DNA from: Cyanobacteriota bacterium
GTDB lineage: Bacteria; Cyanobacteriota; Cyanobacteriia; PCC-6307; Cyanobiaceae
DNA length: 64,000 nt
Direction: 5' to 3'
NCBI GenBank assembly: GCA_027620015.1
Contig: JAQCGH010000001.1
Coordinates: 1-64,000, forward strand
Shown: positions 27,191-37,570 of the stretch, piece by piece
How the letters are laid out: each line of letters opens with the position of its first letter
How positions within the stretch are numbered: the first letter of the stretch is position 1
The notes under the pieces: model-generated
Database searches by the model: none
What the model saw: only the letters and a program-made list of their open reading frames with translations
Told to the model about the DNA's origin: nothing
Translations under genes and position numbers: made by a program

Positions 27191-30100
27191 TTAGCGCTGC
27201 TCAATCAGACTTTCACTGTCAAGAACTAGCTGGCGCAACTGCTCTAGCTGGTTTTTTTGTGCCCCTTCCCATAGGCCCCTGTTATGGGATTCCAGTAGCC
27301 GTTCAGCCATATCGCGTAGGGCCCAGGGATTGCTTTGGTACAGGAAGTCACGCACTGTTTGATCCCCGAGCCACTGGTCGCATATGGCGCCGTAGCCCCA
27401 GTCCGGCACTCGGCCGGTACTGGCGTCATAGGCAAACAGATAGTCGAGGCTGGCAGCCATTTCGAAGCCGCCTTTATAGCCATGGCTGCACATCGCTTCA
27501 ATCCAGCGGGGGTTGAGCACACGGCTGCGTAGCACCTTGTCAAATTCACGCTCTAGCCGGTGCAGCCGGGGTCGGGCGGCTCGGGAATGGTCGCCAAACC
27601 AAAGCGCCGGGCGCTGCCCTGAGACCCTTTCCACCGCAGCACTTAAGCCTCCCTGAAACTGGTAGTAGTCGTCGGAGTCCAGCAGATCGTGCTCCCTGTT
27701 GTCCTGGTTGTGCAACACCACTTGCACCGCCTTGAGCCGCTGCTCCAGCCCGGCACGATCGGCCTGGGCTTCGATTCCAGCCTGCCCAGCCGCTCCTGCC
27801 TGACTGTCGTAGCGCCAGCTGCTCCAGTTGATAAAAGCCTCACCCAGGTCTGCCCGCTTTTCCCAGTGGCCGCTGTCGATAAGACCCTGCAGACCTGCCC
27901 CATAGGAGCCTGGCGCTGAACCGTAAACGCGGGCGCTGTGTCCATCGCGGCGGTAGGCGGCGGCCAGGGGGTTTTCTGCATCTGGTTCAGCTAGAGCGGC
28001 TACGAGTTCAGTCGCCCGGTTAACCCAGGCAACTAACTGGGGGAAGGCATCGCGGAACAGTCCCGAGATACGAACGGTCACGTCCACCCGCGGACGGCCC
28101 AGCAGAGTTAGGGGAACAACCTCCAGGTCGACCATGCGGCGGGTGGGTCCATCCCAAATGGGCCGCACACCCAGGAGGGCAAGGGCCTGGGCGATGTCTT
28201 CACCACCATTTCGCATAGTTGCCGTGCCCCAAACTGATAAGGCCAAGCTGCTCAGATGATCCCCTTGCTCCAAAAGGTGCAGTTCCAGTAATAATTCAGC
28301 GCTGCGACGGCCTAGATCCCAGGCCGCTTCGGTAGGCAGCCCACGTAGGTCAACGCTATAAAAATTGCGCCCCGTGGGTAGCAGATCTGGCCGGCCACGG
28401 GTGGGGGCACCTGAGGGGCCTGCGGCAATACGTTCTCCTTCTAGGCCCCGCAAGAAGGCTTCATTCTCAGCGTGGCCGCAGGCCAGTAGAGATGGCATCA
28501 GGACTTTTTGCAGGTGCTGAAGCGCCTGCTGCGTCATGGGTCCATCCAATGGTGAAGGCCGGGCCGCACTTTTTTGCACTTCGGCCAGCTCCTGCTCAAC
28601 CAGGGTCAGAGCATGGGTCTCCAATAGGGCCACTCCATCTCCCACCAAGCGCGGTAGCTCTCCGCCAAATGCGGCCTTGAGCCGTTGCTGGTCTTCCTGG
28701 CAGAGGGGTGTGCTGTCTTCATCGCCCCAGGGATCAAAACTAAGCTGCAGGTCTTGTGCAATGGCCTGGGTGAGGCCGGGTTGCCCTGCCAAAGGGCAGC
28801 GCGCCAGGCAGAGCAACAGCTCCCCCAGCCGACCGGGTCCTGGCAAGGTGCCGAATGTGTGTAGCCCCAAGCGGATCTGGGCCTCCTTGAGCTCGCAGAG
28901 ATAGCCATCGGCAGCATCGAGCCGGCTATCAAGTTCCGCACCACCACCTAGGGGTAACTCAAGGATCTCCAGCTGCTGGGCCAGGGTCTGGCGAAGGGGA
29001 CCGACCCTTTCACTACCGAGCTGACATGCCTCCCAATACTCATCCAGCAAAATCTCTAGTCGTTGCAGCACTCCATGCAGTCCCGCGCGGCCGAGGGGGG
29101 GTGTCAGGTGATCGAGAATCACTGCCTGGCTGCGCCGCTTGGCTTGGGACCCCTCTCCGGGATCATTAACGATGAAGGGATATAAATGTGGCAGGGGCCC
29201 AAGGGCCCATTCCGGAAAACAGCTAGCGGAAAGTCCCAAGCCTTTGCCAGGCAGCCATTCGAGGTTGCCGTGCTTGCCCACATGCACCACCGCATGGGCG
29301 CCAAATTCCTGTCGCAACCAGAGATATTGGGCCAGGTATGCGTGGGTGGGGGGCAGGTCGGGGCTGTGATAATTGAGGGATGGATCCCTGTCGTAGCCGC
29401 GGTCGGGTTGGATCAACACACTCACGTGGCCCAGCTTCAAGCCTCGGATCGGGAAGCCGGCCAAATTTCCGGCAAATGTGATCAAAGCACTATCGAGTTC
29501 AGGCGGCCCCCACACCGCCTCAAGCCGTTGTCGCCCCTCGCTGGGTAAGCACTGATACCAGGTCTGATAAGTGCTTAGGGGCAGCAGGGTAAGGGGGGGG
29601 CGGTGCTCGCTTTCGGCGTCGTTGCTGCGACCAGCAAGCAGCATCTGGATTAGGGCTTCTCCATCAGGAGGCACTGGGCCCTCAAGCTTGTAGCCAGCTC
29701 CGGCAAGCCACTGCAACATCAAGGCCGTTGACGCTGGAGTGTCGAGGCCAACGCCATTGGCGAGGCGGCTGTTGCGGGTTGGGTAATTAGCCAACACAAG
29801 AGCAACTCGGCGCTCAATAGCTGGCGTTTGGCGCAGGCGGATCCAGTTGGCACAGAGTTGGGCGATCCAGGCCAGCCGTTCCGGATCAGGTTGGTAGCGC
29901 GGCAGGGCCGAAACCAGACGTTCGCTGGCGCCCACGGTTTCCTTATATGCGCCGATGCGGGTAGTTAGCCGCCCGTCCAATTCTGGTAAGGCCACCTGGA
30001 GTGTGAGGTCGGTAGGGCCCAAGCCAATGCTGCTGGTCTGCCAGCGGCTGCGGGGCTGACTACTGCAAAGCAGCTGCAGCACAGGCACACCAAGCTGCTC

Positions 30101-30919
30101 CCATAGCGGCGCCCCTAATCCGGCCTCCTCAAACTGCACTGAGGCAAAGGATGTACTGCACAACACGGCCTGGACTCCTTCGCGTTGCAGCAGATCTGCT
30201 ACACCCCTCTGCACCGCCTCATCCCGTAAGCCGCTCACCCATAGGGACCGCGGGCATAGTCCCGCCTGGCGCAGGGCAAGCAGAGTTGCGTCCATTAGTG
30301 CGAGGTCACCGGCCTGCAGCAGGGCCCGATAGGCGATCACGCCTACGCGAGAGCCTGGTTCCTGCCGCCAATCATGGGTCAGTGGATCAGCGATCGGCTC
30401 GGCTGTTGGCGTATTTGGAGCCTGTCCTTCAAGCAAGCTCTGCAAGGCCTGAAGCAGCCGGCGCAGGTTGGAGGGTCCTCCCTCGCGTAGGCAGCGGGCC
30501 AAGCCGATTGCTAAATCCGGAGCCACAGTGCCCAGGCCCGCCAGAACCTGCTCCTCGTCGACCGTGCCGGCCAGCACGATCAACTGGCGATCTGGGGCGG
30601 AGCCTGCCCAGCTCTGGAGCTGCTCCAAGCCATAACTCCAGTGACCCCTGCCACCAAGCAACCGCACAACAACAAGCCGGGCGTGTCGCACCGTGGAATT
30701 GATGTAGTGGTCGATCTGTGCGGGGTGAGCCAGTGCCGCGAGGTTTAGGCCTCGCAGCTCCGCCGAGAGCAAATTGGGTTCATTCGCAAGCAAGTGGTCG
30801 ATGGCCAGTAGGTCCGTGTCGGCACTACTAAGCAGCAGCAGAGGTGCTGCAGGCTGTTCAACCAGGGCGCCGATATCGGCTTCTGCTCGTCCCCCAGGGA
30901 CCGATGCCAAACGATGCAT
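27191..30919 (-). CDS. cobN: cobaltochelatase subunit CobN
   Basis: 1242 residues, normal for CobN. The N-terminal third is the flavodoxin-like region (VVRLLGGRGHWSYGLEQL), and the CobN/ChlH core follows (HVGKHGNLEWLPGKGLGLS, RDAFPQLVAWVNRATELV, ARVYGSAPGSYGAGL, HNQDNREHDLLDSDDYYQFQGG). It inserts cobalt into hydrogenobyrinate a,c-diamide or a related corrin, with ATP supplied by CobS/CobT or ChlI/ChlD-type subunits. HNQDNREHDLLDSDDYY and the missing ChlH-specific tail favour CobN over the Mg-chelatase H subunit. It is divergent from ilvE-metH with 84 bases between starts, fitting the B12 needed by MetH. Confidence 0.93.
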   Translation of the reverse strand: MHRLASVPGGRAEADIGALVEQPAAPLLLLSSADTDLLAIDHLLANEPNLLSAELRGLNLAALAHPAQIDHYINSTVRHARLVVVRLLGGRGHWSYGLEQLQSWAGSAPDRQLIVLAGTVDEEQVLAGLGTVAPDLAIGLARCLREGGPSNLRRLLQALQSLLEGQAPNTPTAEPIADPLTHDWRQEPGSRVGVIAYRALLQAGDLALMDATLLALRQAGLCPRSLWVSGLRDEAVQRGVADLLQREGVQAVLCSTSFASVQFEEAGLGAPLWEQLGVPVLQLLCSSQPRSRWQTSSIGLGPTDLTLQVALPELDGRLTTRIGAYKETVGASERLVSALPRYQPDPERLAWIAQLCANWIRLRQTPAIERRVALVLANYPTRNSRLANGVGLDTPASTALMLQWLAGAGYKLEGPVPPDGEALIQMLLAGRSNDAESEHRPPLTLLPLSTYQTWYQCLPSEGRQRLEAVWGPPELDSALITFAGNLAGFPIRGLKLGHVSVLIQPDRGYDRDPSLNYHSPDLPPTHAYLAQYLWLRQEFGAHAVVHVGKHGNLEWLPGKGLGLSASCFPEWALGPLPHLYPFIVNDPGEGSQAKRRSQAVILDHLTPPLGRAGLHGVLQRLEILLDEYWEACQLGSERVGPLRQTLAQQLEILELPLGGGAELDSRLDAADGYLCELKEAQIRLGLHTFGTLPGPGRLGELLLCLARCPLAGQPGLTQAIAQDLQLSFDPWGDEDSTPLCQEDQQRLKAAFGGELPRLVGDGVALLETHALTLVEQELAEVQKSAARPSPLDGPMTQQALQHLQKVLMPSLLACGHAENEAFLRGLEGERIAAGPSGAPTRGRPDLLPTGRNFYSVDLRGLPTEAAWDLGRRSAELLLELHLLEQGDHLSSLALSVWGTATMRNGGEDIAQALALLGVRPIWDGPTRRMVDLEVVPLTLLGRPRVDVTVRISGLFRDAFPQLVAWVNRATELVAALAEPDAENPLAAAYRRDGHSARVYGSAPGSYGAGLQGLIDSGHWEKRADLGEAFINWSSWRYDSQAGAAGQAGIEAQADRAGLEQRLKAVQVVLHNQDNREHDLLDSDDYYQFQGGLSAAVERVSGQRPALWFGDHSRAARPRLHRLEREFDKVLRSRVLNPRWIEAMCSHGYKGGFEMAASLDYLFAYDASTGRVPDWGYGAICDQWLGDQTVRDFLYQSNPWALRDMAERLLESHNRGLWEGAQKNQLEQLRQLVLDSESLIEQR

Positions 30920-31003
30920 GGCCCCATCCTGCTTGCTGCGGTGAGAAGATCAATCCATTCCGGCCGCCGGCCGTCGCGCAGCACCGCCCGCTTAGCTATC
31001 ACC

Positions 31004-31921
31004 ATGCACCAGTTCCTGCCCTACGCCTGGTTTGGTGGCAGATGCGTACCTTTTGCAGAAGCCACCCTTTCTGTGGCCACCCACGCCCTCCACTACGGCA
31101 CGGCGGCATTTGGAGGGATGCGAGCCCTGCCTAATCCCAACGATCCCGCTGAGATTTTGCTTTTCCGCGCAGATCGCCACATCCGTCGTCTAAGCCAGAG
31201 CGCCAGGCTTTTGCTCACTGAGCTTCCGGAAGAGACCATCCACAACGCGATCGTGACCTTCTTGCGGGCAAATAAACCAACCTGTCCAGTCTATCTTCGA
31301 CCGTTTGTTTATACCAGTGACCTTGGTATCGCGCCCCGACTACACAACATTGAGACCGATTTTCTGATCTATGGGCTGGAGCTGGGCGACTATCTCTCCC
31401 CTGAAGGGGTTAGTTGCCGTATCTCCTCCTGGACCCGACAGGAAGATCGCTCTTTGCCCCTACGCGGCAAAATCAGTGGTGCATACATCACTAGCTCCCT
31501 GGCCAAGACAGAGGCTGTAAAAAGCGGTTTCGATGAGGCCCTGTTGCTCAATAGTCGCGGCAAAGTCAGTGAAGCCAGCGGCATGAATCTTTTTATTGTT
31601 CGAGATGGCGTATTGATCACCCCCGGAGTTGATCAGGACATCCTTGAAGGCATTACCAGAGCCAGTGTGTTGGAACTTGCACAAGCCATGGGCATTCCCA
31701 CCCTGGAGCGTCCTGTCGATAAAAGCGAGCTATTTGTGGCCGATGAGGTCTTCCTCAGCGGAACCGCCGCCAAGGTCACTCCCGTGCGCCGAGTGGAGAC
31801 AACCGACATGCCCGGCCATCGGCCGCTAATGAACTCGCTCCGTGAGCGGCTGACCACAATCACGGAAGGCCGAGATTCCGCCTATGACCACTGGGTAACA
31901 CGGATTCGCGTAGACGATTGA
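31004..31921 (+). CDS. ilvE: branched-chain amino acid aminotransferase
   Basis: 305 residues of the fold-type IV PLP aminotransferases. The PLP lysine is K156 in [33 protein letters not shown] near the N terminus and [14 protein letters not shown] near the C terminus are the cofactor phosphate-binding loops of BCATs. It transaminates leucine, isoleucine and valine with 2-oxoglutarate. ATG at 31004 is used; an upstream ATG would run into cobN. metH follows in the same direction within five bases, so the two are an operon. Confidence 0.92.
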   Translation: MHQFLPYAWFGGRCVPFAEATLSVATHALHYGTAAFGGMRALPNPNDPAEILLFRADRHIRRLSQSARLLLTELPEETIHNAIVTFLRANKPTCPVYLRPFVYTSDLGIAPRLHNIETDFLIYGLELGDYLSPEGVSCRISSWTRQEDRSLPLRGKISGAYITSSLAKTEAVKSGFDEALLLNSRGKVSEASGMNLFIVRDGVLITPGVDQDILEGITRASVLELAQAMGIPTLERPVDKSELFVADEVFLSGTAAKVTPVRRVETTDMPGHRPLMNSLRERLTTITEGRDSAYDHWVTRIRVDD

Positions 31922-31926
31922 TCAAC

Positions 31927-34900
31927 ATGACTGCGGCTGTAGCAAATCAGTTGGTTCATCGAATCGGTTTTCTCGAGCGTCTGCATGGACCTGATCGACC
32001 GGTACTGGTGTTCGACGGAGCCACAGGCACCTCATTGCAGCAGATGGATCTGGGCCCCGATGATTTCGGCGGCCCTGCTCTTGAGGGTTGCAATGAATAT
32101 CTTGTTTTCACGCGCCCAGATGCTGTTCAGGCAGTGCACCGACAGTTTTTAGAGGCCGGCTGCGATGTAATCGAAACAGACACCTTTGGGGCCACTTCGC
32201 TGGTGTTGGCCGAATACGATTTAGCAGATCAGACATTTGCTCTGAATAAAAAGGCTGCGGAGCTTGCTCGAGAGCTGGCCGCTGCTTACTCCACCCCAGA
32301 AAAGCCGCGTTTCGTTGCGGGATCCATGGGGCCGACCACCAAGCTGCCGACCTTGGGTCACATCGATTTCGACACGATGAAGGCGTCGTTTGCTGAGCAG
32401 GCAGAAGGTTTGCTGGCGGGAGATGTAGACCTATTTATCGTCGAAACCTGCCAGGACGTGCTGCAGATCAAGGCGGCTCTGCAGGGTATTGAAGAGGCCT
32501 TCGCTAAGACTGGCCGGCGCCGGCCGTTGATGGTGAGCGTGACGATGGAGACCACCGGCACAATGCTGGTTGGCTCAGATATTGCTGCTGTGGTGGCGAT
32601 CCTTGAGCCATTTCCGATTGATGTGCTCGGGCTCAATTGCGCCACGGGCCCAGAACAGATGAAGGAGCACATCCGCTATCTGAGCGAGCACAGTCCCTTT
32701 GTGGTCAGCTGTATTCCCAATGCCGGCCTACCAGAGAATATTGGTGGTGTAGCTCACTACCGCTTAACTCCAATCGAGATGAAGATGCAGCTGCTGCACT
32801 TCGTTGAAGATCTTGGCGTACAGGTTATCGGAGGCTGCTGCGGGACCACCCCAGCACATATCGGCGCATTAGCCGAGTTGGCAGCTGAAATGGATCCAGC
32901 TGCTCGCCCAGTGCGCACTCCCCAAACCCAGCACGCACGCCCTCTGCTGCAAGGTGAGCCTGCCGCAGCGTCGATTTACAGCACCACGCCATACCACCAG
33001 GACAATTCCTTCCTGATCATTGGTGAACGGCTTAATGCCAGTGGCAGTAAGAAAGTACGCGAGCTGCTTGCTGAGGAGGATTGGGATGGCCTAGTGGGAG
33101 TCGCCCGGGGTCAGGTGAAGGAGAATGCTCATGTACTTGACGTCAACGTCGATTACGTCGGTCGGGATGGAGAACGTGATATGCACGAGCTGGTGAGCCG
33201 TCTTGTCACAAACGTCAACCTGCCGTTGATGCTTGATTCCACCGAGTGGCAGAAGATGGAAGCCGGGCTGAAGGTGTCTGGTGGTAAGTGCATCCTCAAT
33301 TCCACCAACTACGAGGATGGTGATGAGCGCTACTTCAAGGTGCTGGAGTTGGCAAAGGCTTATGGCGCCGGAGTGGTCGTTGGCACCATCGATGAAGAGG
33401 GTATGGCACGCACAGCGGATCGCAAGTTTGCTATCGCCCAGCGTGCCTACCGTGACGCCGTTGAGTTTGGAATTCCAGCCCATGAAATTTTCTACGACCC
33501 CCTAGCCCTCCCGATCTCCACAGGTATTGAGGAGGATCGGCTAAATGGTGCAGCCACAATTGAAGCAATCCGCCGCATTCGCACGGACCTGCCGGGTGTG
33601 CATGTAGTGCTGGGCGTTAGCAATGTGAGTTTCGGCCTATCGCCGGCGGCCCGCATAGTTCTCAATTCGGTATTTCTGCACGATTGCTGTGAAGCCGGCA
33701 TGGATGCGGCAATCATTAGCCCATCCAAAATTCTGCCCCTGGCAAAGATCACTCCAGAACATCAACAGGTGTGTCGAGATCTTATTTATGACCGGCGTCG
33801 CTTCGAGACCAATGAGCCTGGTTCTATATGCAGCTATGACCCTCTCACGGTGCTCACCACCTTGTTTGAGGGAGTGAGTGCCAGAGAGGCCAGGGCTTCC
33901 GGTCCCTCCCTTGCAGACCTCAAGGTGGAGGAGCGTCTTAGGCAGCACATTATTGATGGAGAGCGAATCGGGCTCGATGCCTCTTTAAACGAAGCGCTGG
34001 CTACTTATCCGCCCCTGCAGATCATCAATACCTTTTTGCTCGACGGCATGAAAGTAGTGGGCGAGCTCTTTGGTTCCGGCCAAATGCAGTTGCCCTTCGT
34101 ACTGCAGAGCGCAGAAACCATGAAAGCGGCGGTTGCTCATCTTGAGCCTCACATGGAAACTGCTGAGGGAGAAAGCTCGGCAAAGGGAAAATTCCTGATC
34201 GCCACTGTTAAAGGCGATGTGCATGATATTGGTAAAAATCTTGTTGATATCATCCTCACCAATAATGGCTATGAAGTTGTCAATCTAGGTATTAAGCAGA
34301 GCTGCGAGGCGATTATCGACGCCCAGCACCAGCATCAAGCTGACTGCATAGCTATGAGTGGTCTACTTGTAAAATCTACGGCCTTCATGAAGGACAATCT
34401 GGAAGCTTTTAATCAGGCTGGAATTGCCGTTCCAGTAATACTTGGCGGTGCAGCTTTAACGCCAAGATTTGTAAATGGCGACTGCAGGGCTGCCTATCGA
34501 GGTCAGGTTATTTACGGACGCGATGCATTTGCCGACCTACGCTTCATGGATGCTTTGATGGAAGCAAAAGCTGCCGATTCCTGGGATGACCTAACGGGCT
34601 TCCTTGGATCAATTCCTGAAGGACTTGGTATAGCTACATCGGTTACCCCAGCAGCAGACCCCGTCAAAGCGGAAAACCCTATAGAGACGGTGGTTTATGC
34701 CATTGCGGAAGGATCCGGCAACGTAGAACCAAATGATGATCGCTCTACCTCAGTGGCTGAGGAGAAAGGCCTTGAGCCACCTTTTTTGGGTAGCCAGCTT
34801 CTGACTGAAAGGGAGATTGACCTACAGGAGGTATTCGCCTACCTGGATCGCAATGCCTTATTTGCGGGCCAGTGGCAACTGCGTAAAACCCAGCAGCAGA

Positions 34901-35589
34901 GCAGAGATGAATACGAAGAGATGCTGGCTTTAAAGGCAGAGCCTGTTCTGCAGCAATGGATGGGGCGCTGTATCGAAGAACGCCTACTAACGCCCCGCGT
35001 GGCCTACGGATATTTCCCTTGTGGCCGTAGAGGCAACTCGGTGGTGTTGTTTGACCCAGTTAATCGTGATCAACAATTAGGACGCTTTGAACTACCGCGC
35101 CAGCGCTCAGGCAATCGTTATTGCATCGCTGATTTCTACAGAGATCTCGCAATCGCGGCCGATGGCTCTTCGCTGCCAACTGACGTTTTGCCGATGCAGG
35201 CCGTAACCATGGGCGAAGGCGCTACCAGCTTTGCCCAGCAGCTTTTCAAAGCCGATCAATACACCGATTACCTCTATTTTCATGGACTTGGAGTCCAGAT
35301 GGCTGAGGCTCTAGCTGAATGGGTGCATGCGCGAATTCGGCGTGAGCTCGGCTTTGCTGACCCAACCGCGATGCCGCTGCGTGATGTGTTGGCCCAGCGC
35401 TATCGCGGCAGCCGCTACTCCTTTGGCTACCCCGCATGCCCAAACGTTGCCGACTCTCGTCAGCAGCTCACCTGGCTGGGAGCAGATCGGATTGGCCTCT
35501 CCATCGATGAAAGCGATCAACTCGAACCAGAGCAGAGCACCACTGCCCTAGTGGCTCTCCACAGCCAGGCCCGATATTTCTCAGCTTGA
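31927..35589 (+). CDS. metH: cobalamin-dependent methionine synthase
   Basis: 1220 residues with all four modules in order: homocysteine-binding ([10 protein letters not shown]; zinc cysteines in LNCATG and GGCCGTTP), folate-binding ([15 protein letters not shown]), cobalamin-binding with DVHDIGK carrying the Co-ligating His at about 766, and the C-terminal S-adenosylmethionine reactivation domain ([11 protein letters not shown]). It methylates homocysteine from 5-methyltetrahydrofolate. ATG at 31927 fits; a TTG at 31918 would overlap the ilvE stop. Linkage to cobN and, further away, cobU fits an organism that makes its own (pseudo)cobalamin. No cobalamin riboswitch is visible. Confidence 0.97.
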   Translation: MTAAVANQLVHRIGFLERLHGPDRPVLVFDGATGTSLQQMDLGPDDFGGPALEGCNEYLVFTRPDAVQAVHRQFLEAGCDVIETDTFGATSLVLAEYDLADQTFALNKKAAELARELAAAYSTPEKPRFVAGSMGPTTKLPTLGHIDFDTMKASFAEQAEGLLAGDVDLFIVETCQDVLQIKAALQGIEEAFAKTGRRRPLMVSVTMETTGTMLVGSDIAAVVAILEPFPIDVLGLNCATGPEQMKEHIRYLSEHSPFVVSCIPNAGLPENIGGVAHYRLTPIEMKMQLLHFVEDLGVQVIGGCCGTTPAHIGALAELAAEMDPAARPVRTPQTQHARPLLQGEPAAASIYSTTPYHQDNSFLIIGERLNASGSKKVRELLAEEDWDGLVGVARGQVKENAHVLDVNVDYVGRDGERDMHELVSRLVTNVNLPLMLDSTEWQKMEAGLKVSGGKCILNSTNYEDGDERYFKVLELAKAYGAGVVVGTIDEEGMARTADRKFAIAQRAYRDAVEFGIPAHEIFYDPLALPISTGIEEDRLNGAATIEAIRRIRTDLPGVHVVLGVSNVSFGLSPAARIVLNSVFLHDCCEAGMDAAIISPSKILPLAKITPEHQQVCRDLIYDRRRFETNEPGSICSYDPLTVLTTLFEGVSAREARASGPSLADLKVEERLRQHIIDGERIGLDASLNEALATYPPLQIINTFLLDGMKVVGELFGSGQMQLPFVLQSAETMKAAVAHLEPHMETAEGESSAKGKFLIATVKGDVHDIGKNLVDIILTNNGYEVVNLGIKQSCEAIIDAQHQHQADCIAMSGLLVKSTAFMKDNLEAFNQAGIAVPVILGGAALTPRFVNGDCRAAYRGQVIYGRDAFADLRFMDALMEAKAADSWDDLTGFLGSIPEGLGIATSVTPAADPVKAENPIETVVYAIAEGSGNVEPNDDRSTSVAEEKGLEPPFLGSQLLTEREIDLQEVFAYLDRNALFAGQWQLRKTQQQSRDEYEEMLALKAEPVLQQWMGRCIEERLLTPRVAYGYFPCGRRGNSVVLFDPVNRDQQLGRFELPRQRSGNRYCIADFYRDLAIAADGSSLPTDVLPMQAVTMGEGATSFAQQLFKADQYTDYLYFHGLGVQMAEALAEWVHARIRRELGFADPTAMPLRDVLAQRYRGSRYSFGYPACPNVADSRQQLTWLGADRIGLSIDESDQLEPEQSTTALVALHSQARYFSA

Positions 35590-35635
35590 GCAGGGGGTCG
35601 GCTAATAGCCTGGCCAGTCACCTTGCAAGACGGCT

Positions 35636-35908
35636 ATGGCCATTGCCGGACCTAGCGGCGTTGATGCCGCAATTGCTACAGGCATCGACCTTGATGGTTC
35701 CCCCATTCCTGCCGCGATGATTTCTCTCTATGCGGAGGTGATGGATCTTGAAAGCCAGCGAGCCCGAAGCGGTGTCACGAAATCAATGCGCAATCGCATC
35801 GTCAAGACAGGCTCCAAGCATTTTGACCAAAACATCCTCGATGCCAGGCTTAAGGCGGCCGGTTGGGATGGGTTAAAACCTAAGGAAATTGCATTTTTCT
35901 ACTCCTGA
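35636..35908 (+). CDS. conserved small hypothetical protein
   Basis: 90 residues. The N-terminal half has GVDAAIATGIDLDGSPIPAA, then LYAEVMDLESQRARSGV and a basic KSMRNRIVKTGSKHFDQ segment, ending WDGLKPKEIAFFYS. No domain recognised, but the composition and clear ATG suggest a real gene typical of picocyanobacteria. It lies 46 bases after metH and converges with the next small gene across three bases. Confidence 0.65.
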   Translation: MAIAGPSGVDAAIATGIDLDGSPIPAAMISLYAEVMDLESQRARSGVTKSMRNRIVKTGSKHFDQNILDARLKAAGWDGLKPKEIAFFYS

Positions 35909-35911
35909 GCT

Positions 35912-36139
35912 CTAGCTGCTCAGCTCTTCGAGGGCCTCGATCACTTCCTGCTGAAACTTCTCCAGACTGAAAGAGTCGCTTAGGTCTATGCCTTCGCCGG
36001 CGGCGTTCTGGGTGAGCTCTTGAAAATGGAAGGCCCCTTCGCCGTGGGCGAGGAATTCCATCGCAGAGGGTTCACCGCTTTCTTTGTAGGCATCGCAGAG
36101 GGCCAGAAAGGCCGCGTCTTCGTTGAATTCCCAGCTCAT
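35912..36139 (-). CDS. small acidic hypothetical protein
   Basis: 75 residues, strongly acidic (MSWEFNEDAAFLALCDAYKE, AAGEGIDLSDSFSLEKFQQEVIEALEEL). Helical, soluble, no domain recognised. ATG at 36139. The 198 bases upstream to the DUF2237 gene are empty. It may be a small regulator or binding partner; nothing in the sequence decides. Confidence 0.55.
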   Translation of the reverse strand: MSWEFNEDAAFLALCDAYKESGEPSAMEFLAHGEGAFHFQELTQNAAGEGIDLSDSFSLEKFQQEVIEALEELSS

Positions 36140-36337
36140 GAAGGGGGCCGCGTTGAAAGACAGGGTGAACGCGCTCTTCGACCTTTAACGCCTCCCCCCC
36201 GGAATCCGTCAACTACCCAGCCCAACATTGTGCGGTTGTGTTGCCTTTGCATTTGTCTAAGACTTGTCATCAAAGCAGTGCTGCAGCCTCCGAACTGACT
36301 GGCCAGACTGGGGGAATCAATTCTTTCCTGGGTTCCC

Positions 36338-36721
36338 GTGAGCGATTTCAGCAATTCGGCACCAACTTCGTTAAATGTTCTGGGACAACCTTTGGTGGTG
36401 TGCGGTTGCCAACCAATGACAGGTTGGTTTCGCGATGGTCATTGCCGCACTAACGCGGCGGACCTGGGTCGACACAGTGTCTGCTGCGTCGTAAGCGATG
36501 CCTTCTTGCGCTATAGCCAGGCCCAGGGCAACGACCTAAGCACCCCAGAGCCTGCCTTTGGCTTTCCTGGACTCAAGCCAGGAGATCACTGGTGTGTGTG
36601 CGCGCCGCGCTGGTTGGAGGCCTACGAAGACGGCATGGCACCACCTGTGCGATTGCAGGCCACTGAGGATTCCGCCCTTGAGGTGATTTCCTTGTCAATC
36701 CTGCAAGCAAATGCTGCTTGA
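36338..36721 (+). CDS. DUF2237 protein
   Basis: 127 residues from GTG at 36338, which keeps the conserved LNVLGQPL start. The family signature is complete: MTGWFRDGHC, GRHSVCCVVSDAFL, GNDLSTP, FPGLKPGDHWCVCAPRW and PPVRLQATEDSAL. DUF2237 proteins are small, Cys-containing and widespread, with no established function. The several conserved cysteines (GHC, VCC, WCVC) suggest metal binding or redox. It converges with the SDR gene across ten bases. Confidence 0.85.
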   Translation: MSDFSNSAPTSLNVLGQPLVVCGCQPMTGWFRDGHCRTNAADLGRHSVCCVVSDAFLRYSQAQGNDLSTPEPAFGFPGLKPGDHWCVCAPRWLEAYEDGMAPPVRLQATEDSALEVISLSILQANAA

Positions 36722-36731
36722 TTTCACGGGC

Positions 36732-37487
36732 CTACCAGGCAATTTGCTGGCCATCCCAGGCCCAGAACTGCCCCGTATGTTGTGGCTCAAGAACCGTCAA
36801 AACATCGAGCAGCTGCTTAGCAGCACGCTCTGGGCTAAATAACCGGTCTGATGGCACTCCGGCCTGGAAGGGGGCGGAGAGGGCCGTGGCTGTGGTTCCG
36901 GGGTGGAGCAGGCTCACACACCCCCTGGGTCTTTTGCGAGCCCATTCCAGGGCCAGGGTGCGCAGCATCTGGTTTTGGGCAGCCTTGGCGGCCCGGTATG
37001 CATACCAACCCCCCAGTTTGTTGTCGCTAATGCTTCCAACCCGGGCCGAAAGGCTGGCGAAATGAAATGGTTCTGCGAAGCTAAACAGCGATTCGATCGC
37101 TTTTGCAAGCAGCAGGGGCGCAAAGGCATTCACCGCAAAGCTGCGCTCCAGGGCCTGGCGATTCACCTGACTTAGCCGCTTTTCCGGTTGGAGATCGGGC
37201 CCGTGTAGGAGTCCGGCCGTGTTGATCACAAGCCGCAGGGGGGGGCGCTTTTCGAGGATTGCTGCCAAGCCCGAGAGGCTGGAGTCGTCGGTGAGATCAA
37301 GCGGTAAAAATTCGACATCTCCCTTAAATTTTTTTTGACGCAAACGCCAGTCCTGCCGCGAGGCTCCCACAAGCAGCAGGCCTGGGGCGATTTCACCAAG
37401 CTCCTTAAGCAGGGCCTGACCGATACCGCCACAACCCACCACAAGTGCTGTGCCGTGCCAATCCCGCCAGATTGAATCTGAGTTCAT
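36732..37487 (-). CDS. short-chain dehydrogenase/reductase, C-factor-like
   Basis: 251 residues from ATG at 37487. The nucleotide-binding loop is VVGCGGIGQAL, the catalytic Ser lies in ASLSARVGSI and the Tyr/Lys pair in WYAYRAAKA; NTAGLLHG replaces the usual NNAG. Like the SDR at 3.3 kb, it has the SARVGSI / SRMGSI serine region, so the two are probably paralogues of the C-factor subgroup. Substrate unknown. A longer frame toward 37910 overlaps gpsA and is not credible. The start is 83 bases from the divergent gpsA. Confidence 0.8.
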   Translation of the reverse strand: MNSDSIWRDWHGTALVVGCGGIGQALLKELGEIAPGLLLVGASRQDWRLRQKKFKGDVEFLPLDLTDDSSLSGLAAILEKRPPLRLVINTAGLLHGPDLQPEKRLSQVNRQALERSFAVNAFAPLLLAKAIESLFSFAEPFHFASLSARVGSISDNKLGGWYAYRAAKAAQNQMLRTLALEWARKRPRGCVSLLHPGTTATALSAPFQAGVPSDRLFSPERAAKQLLDVLTVLEPQHTGQFWAWDGQQIAW

Positions 37488-37570
37488 TGCCACAAAATCC
37501 CTGAGCTGAAGCCGCATCCACGGGCCTGTCGCATGATGGCAGTGCCTACCTGCCTGCTGCTTCGGAGTCG

